DNA of 64,000 nt from Stomorhina lunata (Eukaryota > Arthropoda > Insecta > Diptera > Rhiniidae), in the NCBI GenBank assembly GCA_933228675.1, contig OW121740.1:50732174-50796173 (forward strand), given 5' to 3'. The notes below the pieces were generated by a model. It saw only the letters and a list, made by a program, of their open reading frames with translations, had not been told where the DNA came from and ran no database searches. This document shows positions 33,307 through 44,918 of the stretch, one piece after another. How positions within the stretch are numbered: the stretch's first letter is position 1; every line of letters starts with the position of its first letter. The position numbers and the translations under genes are program-made.

Positions 33307-34263
33307 AAAGATGTTGAAGGACTTGGAATATATTTTTAATATAGACATCAATTATCACGTAAAAGCTCCTTAAGTTATAACAATCAACACTTCAAAATGG
33401 GTAACTACTTGTTCAAATTTAAAAGAAATATATATTTAAAAACTCTTAAAAAAATCTCTAAGCATAAAATGGGATTTATTCATTGGATACTCCAAGACGA
33501 AAACGTTTTGCTCACAAGAGCCCATCCTAAACCATCCCATCGACATCAATCATTGGCGAAAAAACCAATTAGCCATTACAAAGAAAAAGCTTTAACAGAA
33601 GATACTCATTATTATTTAATGTAAAACTAAATAATTACGCAAAATCACGAACTTTATTTTGAACACAAACAATTTTGGAAAAAAAACACTCCCTGGTTAA
33701 CTAATATGTTAAAATGAAAGACAGCTACAAATATCATGATATATGATATAGACTCCTGAAGTAGCATAACAGGAATATGTTTTGAAACCACTTACAAGCC
33801 AAAAAGAAAAGCAAAGGTACATCATTATCATAAAAATTAATGTGAGGAAGGACGCATGAAGACAAGGAAGCACAGACGGACTAATATACATACATACGTT
33901 CATATGTATGAATGTTTAGACATACATACATACCTTCATATGTATGGACAGTTGGAGGTATGGAAATTTGTGGTGGGATGGTCGGATGTACAGATATTTA
34001 GTTGTTTTTAGCATTTTTAGTCATTTAAAAGATTTACTCTCATTCAAACAGTAGCCAACTATAAAACATCCTTAATTTCTTTTCTGGTTATTTTTACAAC
34101 TTAGTCATAACCATCAATAACAATAAATAAATGGTTGATGGGTCCAACCTACCAGACCAGCCTTCTCATGATCTGGCACAAAAAATATTTATGGATTCAT
34201 TTCTGTAAGCTTCACTTTGGCCATGTAGCAAAAATAGCCTTTTCAGCACTGGCTCTTTAACTA
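33307..34263. other. No supported gene; one unrecognised 75-codon frame
   Basis: A 75-codon open frame (33,397-33,624) starts 99 bases after the candidate recursive splice site. It has mixed composition (MGFIHWILQDENVLL, AHPKPSHRHQS) but no motif I know. The rest is AT-rich with imperfect palindromes around ATACATACATACGTTCATAT at 33,884-33,960. Confidence 0.4.
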
Positions 34264-34484
34264 CGTATGTATGTGTTGGAAGGTGGCTTATGTAACGACA
34301 ATTTCCAAAAAAAGCTGAGGTTCTTAAACTTGCAAATTACCGTTCTAAAGCAATTTTTTCTTTACTTTACAATATAATAGAAAGTGTGGCTAACGACCAG
34401 CTGGTAAAATACTCGGAGTCCAACAATTTACCAAGCGACTGGAAATATGGATATCATATGGGTCGCTCTGCAGGCGACTTCCTA
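34264..34484 (+). pseudogene. LINE reverse transcriptase fragment cut by satellite
   Basis: Aligns with 8,712-8,918 of the LINE. Shared phrases are TATGTGTTGGAAGGT, TATGTAACG then CCAAAAAAAG, AATTACCG, AAAGTGTGGC/AAAGTATGG, AACGACC, GAGTCYAA, and GGTCGCTCT/GGCCGCTCT. The frame is broken throughout. The match stops abruptly at about 34,484, where the CTATAG satellite begins mid-gene, so the satellite junction truncated the LINE or arose at its broken end. Confidence 0.85.
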
Positions 34485-36440
34485 TAGAAAATTTTTTTAT
34501 CAAAAATTTTCCTATAGAAAATTTTTTTATCAAAAATTTTTCTATAGAAAATTTTTTTATCAAAAATTTTTCTATAGAAAATTTTTTTTATCAAATATTT
34601 TTCTATAGAAAAATTTTTTATCAAAAAATTTTCTGTAGAAAATTTTTCTGCAGAAATTTTTTTCATCAAAAATTTTTCTATAGAAAATTTTTTTATCAAA
34701 AATTTTTCTATAGAAATTTTTTTTATCAAAAATTTTTCTATAGAAAATTTTTTTATCAACAATTTTTCTATAGAAAATTTTTTATCAAAAATTTTTCTAT
34801 AGAAAATTTTTTATCAAAAAGTTTTCTATAGAAAACTTTTTTATCAAAAATTTTTCTATAGAAAATTTTTTATCAAAAAATTTTCTATAGAACATTTTTT
34901 TATCAAAAATTTTTCTATAGAAAATTTTTTTAGCAAAAATTTTTCTATAGATTTTTTTTTTTTTTTATTAAAAATTTTTCTATAAAAAATTTTTTTATCA
35001 AAAATGTTTCTATAAAAAATTTTTTTATCAAAAATGTTTCTATAGAAAATTCTTGTATCAAAAATTTTTCTATTGAAAATTTTTTTATCAAAAATTTTTC
35101 TCTAGAAAATTTTTTTTATCAAAATTCTATAGAAAATTTTTTTATCAACAATTTTTCTATAAAACATTTTTTTATCAAAAATTTTTCTATAGAAAATTTT
35201 TTTATCAAAAATTTTTCTATAGAAAATTTTTTTATCAAAAATTTTTCTATAAATATTTTTTTTTTATCAAAAATTTTTCTATAGAAAATTTTTTTATCAA
35301 AAATTTTTCTATAGAATTTTTTTTTTTTTTTTTTATCAAAAATTTATCTATAAAAAATTTTTTATCAAAAATGTTTCTATAGAAAATTCTTGTATCAAAA
35401 ATTTTTCTATAGAAAATTTTTCTATCAAAAATTTTTCTATTGAAGATTTTTTTATCAAAAATTTTTCTATAGAAAATTTTTTATTAAAAATTTTTCTATA
35501 AAAAATTTTTCGACCAAAAATTTTTTTATCAAAAATTTTTCTATGGAAATTTTTTTTATCAAAAGTTTTCTATAGAAAATTTTTTTATCAACAATTTTTC
35601 TATAGAACATTTTTTATCAAAAATTTTTCTATAGAAAATTTTTTATCAAAAATTTTTCTATAGAAAATTTTTTATCAAAAATTTTTCTATAGAAAACTTT
35701 TTTATCAAAAATTTTTCTATAGAAAACTTTTTTATCAAAAATTTTTCTATAGAAAATTTTTCTATCAAAAATTTTTCTATTGAAAATTTTTTTATCAAAA
35801 ATTTTTCTATAGAAAATTTTTCATCAAAAATTTTTCTATAAAAAATTTTTCGATCAAAAATTTTTCTATAGAAAATTTTTTTATCAAAAATGTTTCTATG
35901 GAATTTTTTTTATCAAAAGTTTTCTATAGAAAATTTGTTTATCAAAAATTGTTTCTATAGAAAAGTTTTTTGATCAAAAATTTTTCTATAGAAAATTTTT
36001 TTATCAAAAATTTTTCTATAGAAAATGTTTTTATCCAAAATTTTTCTATAGAAAATTTTTTTATCAAAAATTTTTCTATAGAAAATTTTTTTATCAAAAA
36101 TTTTTTTATCAAAAATTTTTCTATAGAAAATTTTTTTATCAAAAATTTTTCTATAGAAAATTTTTTTATCAAAAATTTTTCTATGTAATATTTTTCTCTA
36201 GAAAATTTTTTTATCAATAATTTTTCTATAGAAAATTTTCTTACAAAAATTTTTCTAAAGAAATTTTATCAAAAATTTATCTATGAAAAATTTTTTATCA
36301 AAAATTTTTCTATAAAAATTTTTTTCATCAAAAATTTTTACAGACAAATTTTCTATAAAATCTTAGTTTTTATCGAACAATTTTCCAAAGAAAAATATTT
36401 TTACTAAAAATTTTTCTATAAAAAAAAATGTTGAATGATC
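34485..36440. repeat. ~31-bp CTATAG satellite, array B
   Basis: About 60 units of the same satellite as array A. Unit length and sequence vary more, with TTTTTTTTTTTTT expansions near 34,953 and 35,316 and many CTATAA variants. The left junction to the LINE fragment is sharp and the right edge is decayed (36,240-36,440). The frames in both directions are artefacts. Confidence 0.95.
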
Positions 36441-36884
36441 GAAAATATCCACAAAATCTAAAATTGTTTAATATTAGATTTTTTTTCTGTTTTGAAAAAT
36501 ATTCCCAATATTTACAAAAATATTCCCAATATTTACAAAAATAATAGTGTCGTGCCAACAATGTTCGAGATTATATTTCTTTGTTCTCTCGAGCCGTGTA
36601 TTTTGTTGCTATAAATTGGATTCTGATTAGTTTCTTGCCTATGTTGTTGTTGTCTTTTCTTTAACAAAGCGGCACCAACCAACTCTGTTAACATTCAAAT
36701 TCCAACTCAAGGATTTAAATACTCATTTTCACGACTTTTAATAATGATCGTGGTATTTACGAAAATTAAAAATATACATCGGCTACTGGTGGTATGAGCT
36801 GCCTACTTCTGCTTACGAGCATTCAACTCAGAGGTCGTTTGTTAAGTGTTGTTATAAAATGGATATCAACGGATTCCAATTTTT
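36441..36884. other. No gene seen
   Basis: AT-rich DNA after the satellite; contains a tandem duplication of AATATTCCCAATATTTACAA at about 36,498-36,540. Confidence 0.4.
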
Positions 36885-36990
36885 ATCCTATATTTACAAA
36901 CTGTTAAGGTCAAAGGTCGAGCTTATTTTAAAATTTCATGTGCTTCGCTCTTGTACGCATATTCTCTAATTTCGTAGGCCTACCTTTAAA
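36885..36990 (-). repeat. ~95-bp dispersed repeat with AGGTCAAAGG core, copy 2
   Basis: Reverse-orientation copy of 28,978-29,080. On the plus strand it reads TTAAGGTCAAAGGTCGAGC, then TGCTTCGCTCTTGTACGCAT and AATTTCGTAGGCCTACC. It carries the clearest AGGTCA-A-AGGTC pair of the family. Confidence 0.65.
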
Positions 36991-37660
36991 AGATTTTCTC
37001 CTACTTCTTCTTTCCAGCGAAGTTTCGGAGTTCCTTGGGGATCATTTTCGAAAACTTTTCTTGCTGGAGTATTTTCGTCTATTCGCACAAGATATCAAAG
37101 ATTTTTCGTAGAATCATCCTCTTAAAAACTCCAAGAATAGCTTCATCTGCCTGTGCACCATATAATAACAAGGGTAGTATAAGGTGGTATTTAAATCTAT
37201 GATAGCTCATTCAAAGATCTTAACTCTCTGACAATGGTTTGCGGGATTCAGTCATGGAAGTAGTTCACTAAAGAAAATAATAATAAATAATTGTAATAAA
37301 TTGGGATCTTAGTGCAATACACTACAATAAAACTTTTTAATTAAATACATTCGTTCAAGTCTTCCAAAATTGAAATCCATTGATTTTCTACTTGAACTAA
37401 TGTCGCAATAATGTCACTTGACTAGTCGTAAGATATTAAAAGGACCAGCCTATATTCAATATTGAATGAACTTTTGGCGTTAGATCCCATATAATTTGAT
37501 AATTACTTTTTTATAAGGCATCGTGAAAGGTAAAGAGTCATGGATCTAAGCATATGAGCCCAAAAATTAATAGCAGTCTGGGTCTTTCAAGATATTTAAA
37601 ACTTAACAATAGTCTTTCGGGCTCGAAGCACTTTAAAGCTAATTATCACCTGTTTTTTTT

Positions 37661-38087
37661 TCGGACAAATTGTCCCATTTTCAATCGTACAATTAGTAGA
37701 ATGTGAAACGATCACTTTTAAGTGAAAGACAACCTCTTTCTTCCCAGAAGTCTTCGGAGAAATAAGAAAATTCAAACTCCAAAGACATTCCCCATGACGA
37801 TAGTGTGAGAATACATCGGCTTCGAGCATTCTCCATGACCACACATGGTCTTAGACAACAGCACGAAAACTGACTTATTAACTCAATGTTTTTCGTGCTG
37901 TTGTCTTAGACGATGTGTGGTTATGGAGAATGCTCGAAGCCGATGTATGCTCACACTATCGTGATGGGGAATGCCTTTGGCGTTTGAATTTTCTTATTTC
38001 TCCAAAGACTACTGGGAAGTAATCATTTAAAAGTAATCGTTCCATGTCCTACCAATTGTACGATTAAAATTAGAACAATTTTACCGA
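37661..38087. mobile_element. Giant hairpin: ~205-bp inverted repeat with 17-bp loop
   Basis: Left arm 37,661-37,870 and right arm 37,888-38,087 are near-perfect reverse complements; examples are GCACGAAAAC/GTTTTTCGTGC at the loop, CATCGGCTTCGAGCATTCTC/GAGAATGCTCGAAGCCGATG in the middle, and CGTACAATT/AATTGTACG near the outer end. The loop is TGACTTATTAACTCAAT. Similarity falls towards the outer ends. It encodes nothing; the 82-codon frame on the minus strand is not conserved in the other arm. A foldback-type element or a large palindromic duplication are both possible. No target duplication was identified. Confidence 0.85.
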
Positions 38088-38929
38088 TGATACCCCATAT
38101 CGAAACACAAAATGCAACCCTATCTTAATATAACAAAAATTTAATAGACATTATTTTACAAATATCTTTAAAATATGATTTTTTTGTAACTTTATATCTT
38201 TTTGCACACAAATTTTTATAAATTTCCGCTTTAGATTTCCAAAGAATTCTGAAAACTTAATCATCAATTTATGCAGAAAATCCAAGAAAACATAAAAATC
38301 ATAAAGATTCGAAAAAAAACAAAATAAAAAAATTTAACAACACAAAATTATTGAGGAGGTCAGTTCGGCATAAATACCAAAATGATCTTAAAGAACGAAC
38401 AAATTGAATACAAAAGAAACAAAAAATTCAAAACAAAAATTCTACAAAGCAAAAGCGTATCAAAAAAAAGAATGGCTCAGTTTTTTTTATATAAATTTTT
38501 TACACATTTTTTTTCCATTTCTTAAATTTTTTATAAAAATTTTTTTTGAAAGAATTCCCGGTCAGTTTTTTCTTGTGCCAGCGAGTAAAAGTAAATTTTG
38601 ATGAGACAAAGCAAATGGAATTTTTATGAAAAAAAAAAAACAAAAATCATAACAAAGGCAACATATATTTTGTCCATTGCTGCGTTCGTTGCCATGACCA
38701 CAAAGAGTTACCAGCAGCCCTTTAAACTTTTAAGTCTCTACATGGGCTATAGCGAAGTTATGGTTACATCACACACTCTCTTACAAACGCCCTGAAACAG
38801 GGATTGAGTGAATGAGTGGCTGACGAATGGCTGAATGGACAGACGGACGCATGCATGTATGGATGTTCTAAAATAAATGGTGACGCCAAAAGTACAATGG
38901 CTTTGGCATTGTTTGTGCATTTTGATTGC
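38088..38929. other. AT-rich stretch, no gene
   Basis: A-runs and low-complexity sequence; a few balanced phrases near 38,680-38,880 (GGACAGACGGACGCATGCAT) but no recognisable feature. Confidence 0.5.
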
Positions 38930-39187
38930 CCTACTTAGAGTATTATAAGTTTTGAAGAGCTTTTGTTATTATCTCAACAAAAGCCTTAACGAAATTTATT
39001 AAGAAGCTTAATTTAAAGAGATTTATATAGACATATTTTCGCGAAAAAAGCTTTCAGCAAACTTATTCCCATCCAACAAAAAAGCTAAGTTTTTGTAAAA
39101 CTGCTTTGACAGAAATAAAGCTTTTCAACATACTCTTAAATTTTTCAACGAAAGTTTTTCATAATAACAATTCTTCAATAAAAGCTT

Positions 39188-39318
39188 ATGTGGGGTTTAT
39201 AAAACTCAAGCGGCTGACGATTGAGTGAAATTTACATGTGTTTTGTTATTGTAACAAAAACAAAATACATGTGAATTTTACTTAATCGTCAGCCGCTTGA
39301 GTTATATAAACCCTACAT
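39188..39318. mobile_element. Palindromic MITE-like hairpin, copy 1
   Basis: Two ~55-bp arms are near-perfect reverse complements: GTTTATAAAACTCAAGCGGC with its partner GCCGCTTGAGTTATATAAAC, and TACATGTGTTTTGTT with AACAAAAACAAAATACATGT at the centre. It lies in AAGCTT domain 2. Confidence 0.8.
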
Positions 39319-39460
39319 TAGTGTTTCTTAAAAAAATATTAAAAGCTATAAAAATTCAGCAAAGTATTGATATATATATGTATGTATGATTTTTAAAAGC
39401 TTTCAACCATATCAGTTTTTATAGAAAATACTTCTACCCATTAAAAGCTTGTAATTAAAA

Positions 39461-39580
39461 TGGTTTATATAACTCAAGCGGCTGATGATTGAGTGAAATT
39501 TACATGTGTTTTTTTATTGCAACAAAAACAAAATACATGTGAATTTCACTCAATCGGCAGCCGCTTGAGTTATATAAACC
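39461..39580. mobile_element. Palindromic MITE-like hairpin, copy 2
   Basis: Second copy about 268 bp downstream, with the same arms and the same flank on the right (TTCTTAAA, ATATTAAAAGCTATA, then CAAAGTATTGATATAT). Because the right flank is duplicated too, the pair probably arose by tandem duplication of a ~268-bp segment rather than by two insertions. Confidence 0.8.
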
Positions 39581-42330
39581 CCACATTAGTTTTTCTTAAA
39601 GAAATATTAAAAGCTATACAAATTTAGCAAAGTATTGATATATGTATGTATGCATGTATGTATATATCAGTTTTTATAGAAAATACTTGTACCCATTAAA
39701 AGCTTTTAATTAAAATTATATATTTTTTTAAGTTTTCAATTACATCAGTTTAAAAAAAAATCCATCTGCCCAATAAAAGCTTTTGATAAAAAGGTTGGGA
39801 AAAGTATTGATATATGTATATAAAGGGATCACAAGCTTTCAATCACATCAGTTTTCATACAAAATCCATTTGCTTAATAAAAGCTTCTGATAAAAAATTT
39901 TAGGAAAGTATTTATAAATTTATAAGATTCAAAAGCTTTCAAACATATCAAGCTTTAAATCCATCTGTTAAATAAAAGCTTGTGATCTGAAAAATAAGAA
40001 AATTATCCTGTTTTTTAATACAAAATTCAACTGTTTAATAAAAGCTTCTGTTTAAAGCTTTTCATCTTAGCGAAAGCTTCTGACAATAATATTTAGAAAA
40101 ACGTCTATCTATTAATTTATGAAATATATAATCATTTTATTAAAAAATCTTTTCATTTACTCTAAAGTTTAAAAGTAAAAATATTCAAGTTTTAAAAGCT
40201 TTTAGACCAAATCCATCTTTTTATGAAAAAGATTGTGGTGAAATTATTTTAAAAATACTCAAAAAATTAGTCATATAATAATTTATATGAAAGCGTATTT
40301 TCAATAAATTTGAAAAGCTTCAAGAAACTTCTTCATAAAAAAACAAGCATTTTGCAAATAAATTATTTATAAAAAATTCAAAAATATGTCCCCTGTTGCT
40401 AACAAATGGTTTTCACTTAAAGCTTTGATTGTTAAATAGACACAACATTTTTTTAAAAGCTTTTAACTATAATTGTATTTCAATATCTAACTTTCTCGAT
40501 ATTAAGGGTTTTTCTTACTTTTCCATTTTATTTCATTAAACAAATTTTTTTATTAAAAAGTTTAACAGAAAGCTCTTGAATAAAAAAATATATTCTAAAA
40601 CAAGCTTTTTAAAAAAATATATTCCAAAAAAGCTTTTTACTGAAATAAAAAAAAAGATCAACCGAAAGCTCTTTAATAAAAACTGTATTCTATAAAAAAA
40701 GGATTTTTACTAAATTAAACAAAAAAAGGTCTCGTTTATATTTTTTCATCGCATACATATTTTTTAAGCTCCTTGAAAGTTAACTTCATTCACCTATTGT
40801 TTAAAACAAGAAAAAGCTACATTTTTCTAAAAAGCTTTTTTCAAATATTTCAATTCACTATAAAATAATTTTTGATATTAAGCTTTTCTATAATTTGATA
40901 ATCAAAGTTAATAAAATTAGCTTTATTTGCAGTACGAAAGCTGTTTTATGAAATATGTTTGTATTGCAAGTAAAAGCTTTTTAATAAAACAACATTTTTA
41001 TGAAAGATGATTTAGCAAAACTGCTTCTTAAAAAGCTTTATTTTACCAAAATGAAATTATTTTTTTGCGTGTGCTTGCGCTATTGTCAAAAATTATTTTT
41101 AAAAAAGCTTTTAGCATTAACTTTTAAATTTTATTCAAGAGGTTATTTTTGGCATATAAAGCTTTTTAAAAAATATTCAAAAACTATTTTTAATATATAA
41201 GCTTTAACTTTAAAGCTTTTTGGTAAATTGAAAGTTTTCTTGAACTTAATTTTTAAATAAAGGTTTTTGGACAAAACCTTAAAAGCTCTTATTTTTCATT
41301 ATATTAAAAATTTGTTGCAAAAGTTAGATGTTTTTACAAAAAATGTAATTCACAATTATTTCTTTTGCCACAAAAAGCTTTTGTCAAAAAGATTTTAAGA
41401 AAAACTTAATTTTCAATATAAAGCTTTAATTAAAACAAATGCTTTTTTATCAACAGAAAGTTTTTTTAAATACTAACTTGAAATTAACTTCTAAATAAAG
41501 ACTTTTAGATAAAAACTTGAAAGCTTTCATTTTTTTTTTTTAGTTGTTATAATATTTTAGCTTAAGGGCTTCAAAGTTCGTTGCATTTCTATTAAATTTT
41601 TTACTCTTTTGTTGGTTAATTTGATAGTTCTTCACAGCATCATCACAAACATAACAGACCAGAGCTTCATCAGTGCATCTTCACTCATCACAATTCTGAT
41701 GAAACTTAAAGAGCCACAACATGAAATCGACCAAAACCAAAGCTTATTGTATTGGAAATGATGATAATAAAGATAAAAATGCCGGTTCTTAAAGGAATTG
41801 GAATTGGCCGGTACTGACCCTTTCAAATATTTTCAATAAAACACTTATGTTTTTTATATACATATATTTTTTTAATAAAAGCTTTCATCATAATTTTTTT
41901 TTCAAAATGTGGAAAATATTTTTTATTACACTTTATTCCCTGAAAATTCTCTTTAACCCAATATAATGGGTTGGCTAATTTTTAATAGCTTTTAATTTTT
42001 ATTAAGACTTTTTTCTTCTTTTTACTTTTTAATGCTGACACACCAGCTTTAACAGCTGCTCATTCATTTAATATTTGAAATTTCAAGCTCGAAAGAAATT
42101 TTTTTTTAGAACTAGAGGCGAAGTTTTATTTTATGTATTACACCTAGTTAAAAACTTGTTTTATTATTAAGCTTTAAAAGATAATAGAAACAAAATAAGA
42201 CACAAATAAAAAATACACACTATAATTTAATTACGCCATTTATGTATCATCAGTGAATAATCCCTAAGGAGCTTAAGTGACCAACATAAGGCACGCAATG
42301 TTTAAAGAGGCTACAAAAACAGTTGAGGTA

Positions 42331-43623
42331 AAGAGTGCTCTAAATAAAATTTGTAGTTGGATTTTCTTAAATAAAAATCAAACATTTTAATATAAAAACT
42401 TTACAAAATACGCAAATATAATGACATATTATACAAAATCATTTAGCATTAAAATGTTAACTTAGTAGGGTTTTGCAAAATTATCGACTTTTTTCGGAAA
42501 CCCTTACATTAAAGATTTTACAGTTGCTTCTGATATCTTTTTGGAGCATGTGTTCCACCTGCGCTTAAAATCGGACATGTTCTTGGAAATCTTTCCTGTG
42601 TTCTTCAATTCCTTTTTTACCAGAGCCCAATACCTTTCCACAGGCCGAAGTTCTGGACAGTTAGGTGGACTTGCCTCTCGTGGTACAAAAATGACATTAT
42701 TCTTTGAGTACCACTCAAGTGCCTTTTTTCCATAATGGCATGATGCCAAATCGGGCCAAAAAAATGTAGTCACTCTGTGCTCTCTTAAAAAGGGTAACAA
42801 CCGTTTTTGTAGGCACTCCTTTATATAAATTTCTGTGTTTATTGTGCCAGATGCCACAAATACTTTACTTCTTTTGCCACAACTGCAAATAGCTTGCCAC
42901 ACGAGAAACTTCTTAGGGAATTTTGTTTGTTTTTTTGTGCGAAACTCTTGCCGAACATTGCCCCGTTTATCAGCAACATAAAAATCTTGACCAGGAAGTT
43001 AAGAAAAGTCTGCCAGCACGTATGTTTCATCATACATCACACAACAGGTGTATTTTTTTATAAAATCAGACTTCAATTTTTTCGCTCGTTTTTATGCTTC
43101 TAAGTTCTTTATAGCATTGCGATCTGGAACCTTTTGGACTTTGTATGTCTTCAGTCCAGCATAAGCTTTGACTCTATGTGCAAAATTCGTAGAACATTTC
43201 AACGTACGAGCTGCTTTCTTAAAGAAGTGTTAGGCGCTCTTCGAAAGAGTCGCTCGACTTCTTTTGCCTTACCAATATCTGTAGGACCTTTTTTCCTCCC
43301 TGATCCAGGTTTTCTTTCAATGCTCAGGTTTTCCTTATACCGTCTGATGGCATTAGAAACCGTTCGAGGGTCAACTTTCAAATTTTTAGCTATTTTTTTA
43401 AAAGTTCATGACGGATTTTTTTGAAAAGTTTTAATTATATTTTCACGAACTTTTTTTTCGCAGTCCATTTTGATTGAAATAACTATTGAAAATTAATAAT
43501 TTCTAAAATAATAGTATCTGACATATCTATAGAAACCAATTTGATCAAAAAATAAATTATTTCTTGCACTATGGATAAATTTTGTCTAAAATAGTAAATG
43601 CATATTTTTTTTAGAACACTCTT
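42331..43623 (-). mobile_element. DD37E transposon, copy 3
   Basis: A 1,293-bp copy reading right to left, with the same inverted-repeat ends and TA flanks at 42,329-42,330 and 43,624-43,625. It is inserted in AAGCTT domain 2, so the domain is older than the insertion. Confidence 0.95.
42462..43468 (-). pseudogene. DD37E transposase, inactivated (copy 3)
   Basis: ATG at 43,468. The first A-run has 8 A and the middle A-run 7 A, both apparently the functional lengths, but a 1-base loss in the second helix-turn-helix (near 43,215), Lys-to-stop near 43,096, Gln-to-stop in the FSQLPG motif near 43,000 and a TAA just after SLM destroy the frame. The first catalytic region reads MYDETYV where the other copies have DDETYV; the acid next to Glu is kept. 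The readable catalytic piece is 42,902-42,504 with FFWPDLASCHYG and CPELRPVERYW. A GAG codon is missing before the terminal Tyr. This copy carries the most stop codons of the three. Confidence 0.9.
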
Positions 43624-44576
43624 TATTATCTGTTAAGAAAAGCTTTCAGATGGTACATACTTGTAAACATTCCAAGCTTTTTAGTGAAATAGTCAGAAAC
43701 TTGTAACAAAAACTTTTCTGGACCGAGAACATATCAAAAACGTTTAAAAGCTCATATTTTCTTTAAAGGCTATTAAAAGCAATCATTTAGCTACTATGTA
43801 AATTTTTAAAAAAGTTTACCACTTAAAGCTTTTTGCAAAAGCTTTTTCTTGAAAGTTTTTTCTCGAAAGCTTTTAGATTGTAAAATATATTATCGTAATT
43901 TTTTCACACTTTTTTGCTTAAGCTTTTCACCAATTAAAATGAAACAGTAAACAATTCCTACATGTTATAACTCCTAACACCCCTAAGCTTTACTGGTTGC
44001 TCCTTCTCTGCTTTATGGATAGCTATGAACTCATAATGTTATTCTTCCCCTCAAAGTATCTTAATGCACATATTTGTAGCTGTTTTTTTTGCGTGTGATT
44101 GCGCTATAATGATTTCATAAAAGTGTTTTTAAGTTATGCGTCAGCAGTTTGTTGTTTTGTGCAACATTTAAAATACTTTATGCATGATACGATTAATATT
44201 AACGATTGTGTTTAGACGTAATAGAAATGTTTTATGCATCAAGCGTTACTTGATTCAAGAAGAAAATCGACAACAAAAAAACAAGATGTTGGCTTACAAA
44301 CACTGCTCCCTCATATAAAGATTACGGCAGCTGAAAAGATTCAAACATATGAAGTCAAAGTGTTGTATTCTATTGGGTTTTTATTAACAAAACTTAGTTT
44401 CAAAAAAAGCTTTTTTAGGCATAACAAAAACTTATCCATCATATAAAGTCTAAAGCTCTGCAAAAGTTAAAAGCTTAAAAGCCCTGAAAAGTTTTTGGTT
44501 TTATCAACAAAACTTAACTTTATAAAAGCTTTTTAAAGATAGCAAGTTTTATTTTATAAAGCTTTTATACTTTATA

Positions 44577-44662
44577 ATGCCTGGCCTACGAAATTGCAGA
44601 ATATGCACAATATCGAAATGCATGGAATTCTAAAAAAGTTCAGCTTTACCCTAACAATTTGT
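44577..44662 (+). repeat. ~95-bp dispersed repeat with AGGTCAAAGG core, copy 3
   Basis: Contains GGCCTACGAAATTGCAGAAT, ATGCACAATATCGAAATGCA and CAGCTTTACCCTAACAATTT then GTAAA, in the same order as copy 1. The DR1-like core is degraded here (CTTTACCCT). Confidence 0.55.
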
Positions 44663-44918
44663 AAAAAAGGCCATTTAAGTAAGTAAGTTTATACTTAATA
44701 AAGCTTTACACCTTTATACAACACTTTTGTGAAACTTTGAATTTTTTAGCCACAAAGTTTCAAAATCTTTTATAAAATTTGTAAATAGAGAAACATAGAT
44801 TTTAACAAAAATTGAAATAATAAATGTTTTAAAAGCTTTTACATCAAAGCACTGTTTCGTACCTAAAATGTGTCCCAATTAATTTTTATTTTTTGCAAAA
44901 ATTAATTTTATAAAAAAA

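Noticed and set aside
31641..36217. Frames up to 214 codons rich in FYRKFF, IEKFLIKK and similar
   Set aside because: They translate the ~31-bp CTATAG satellite, which lacks stop codons in several frames.
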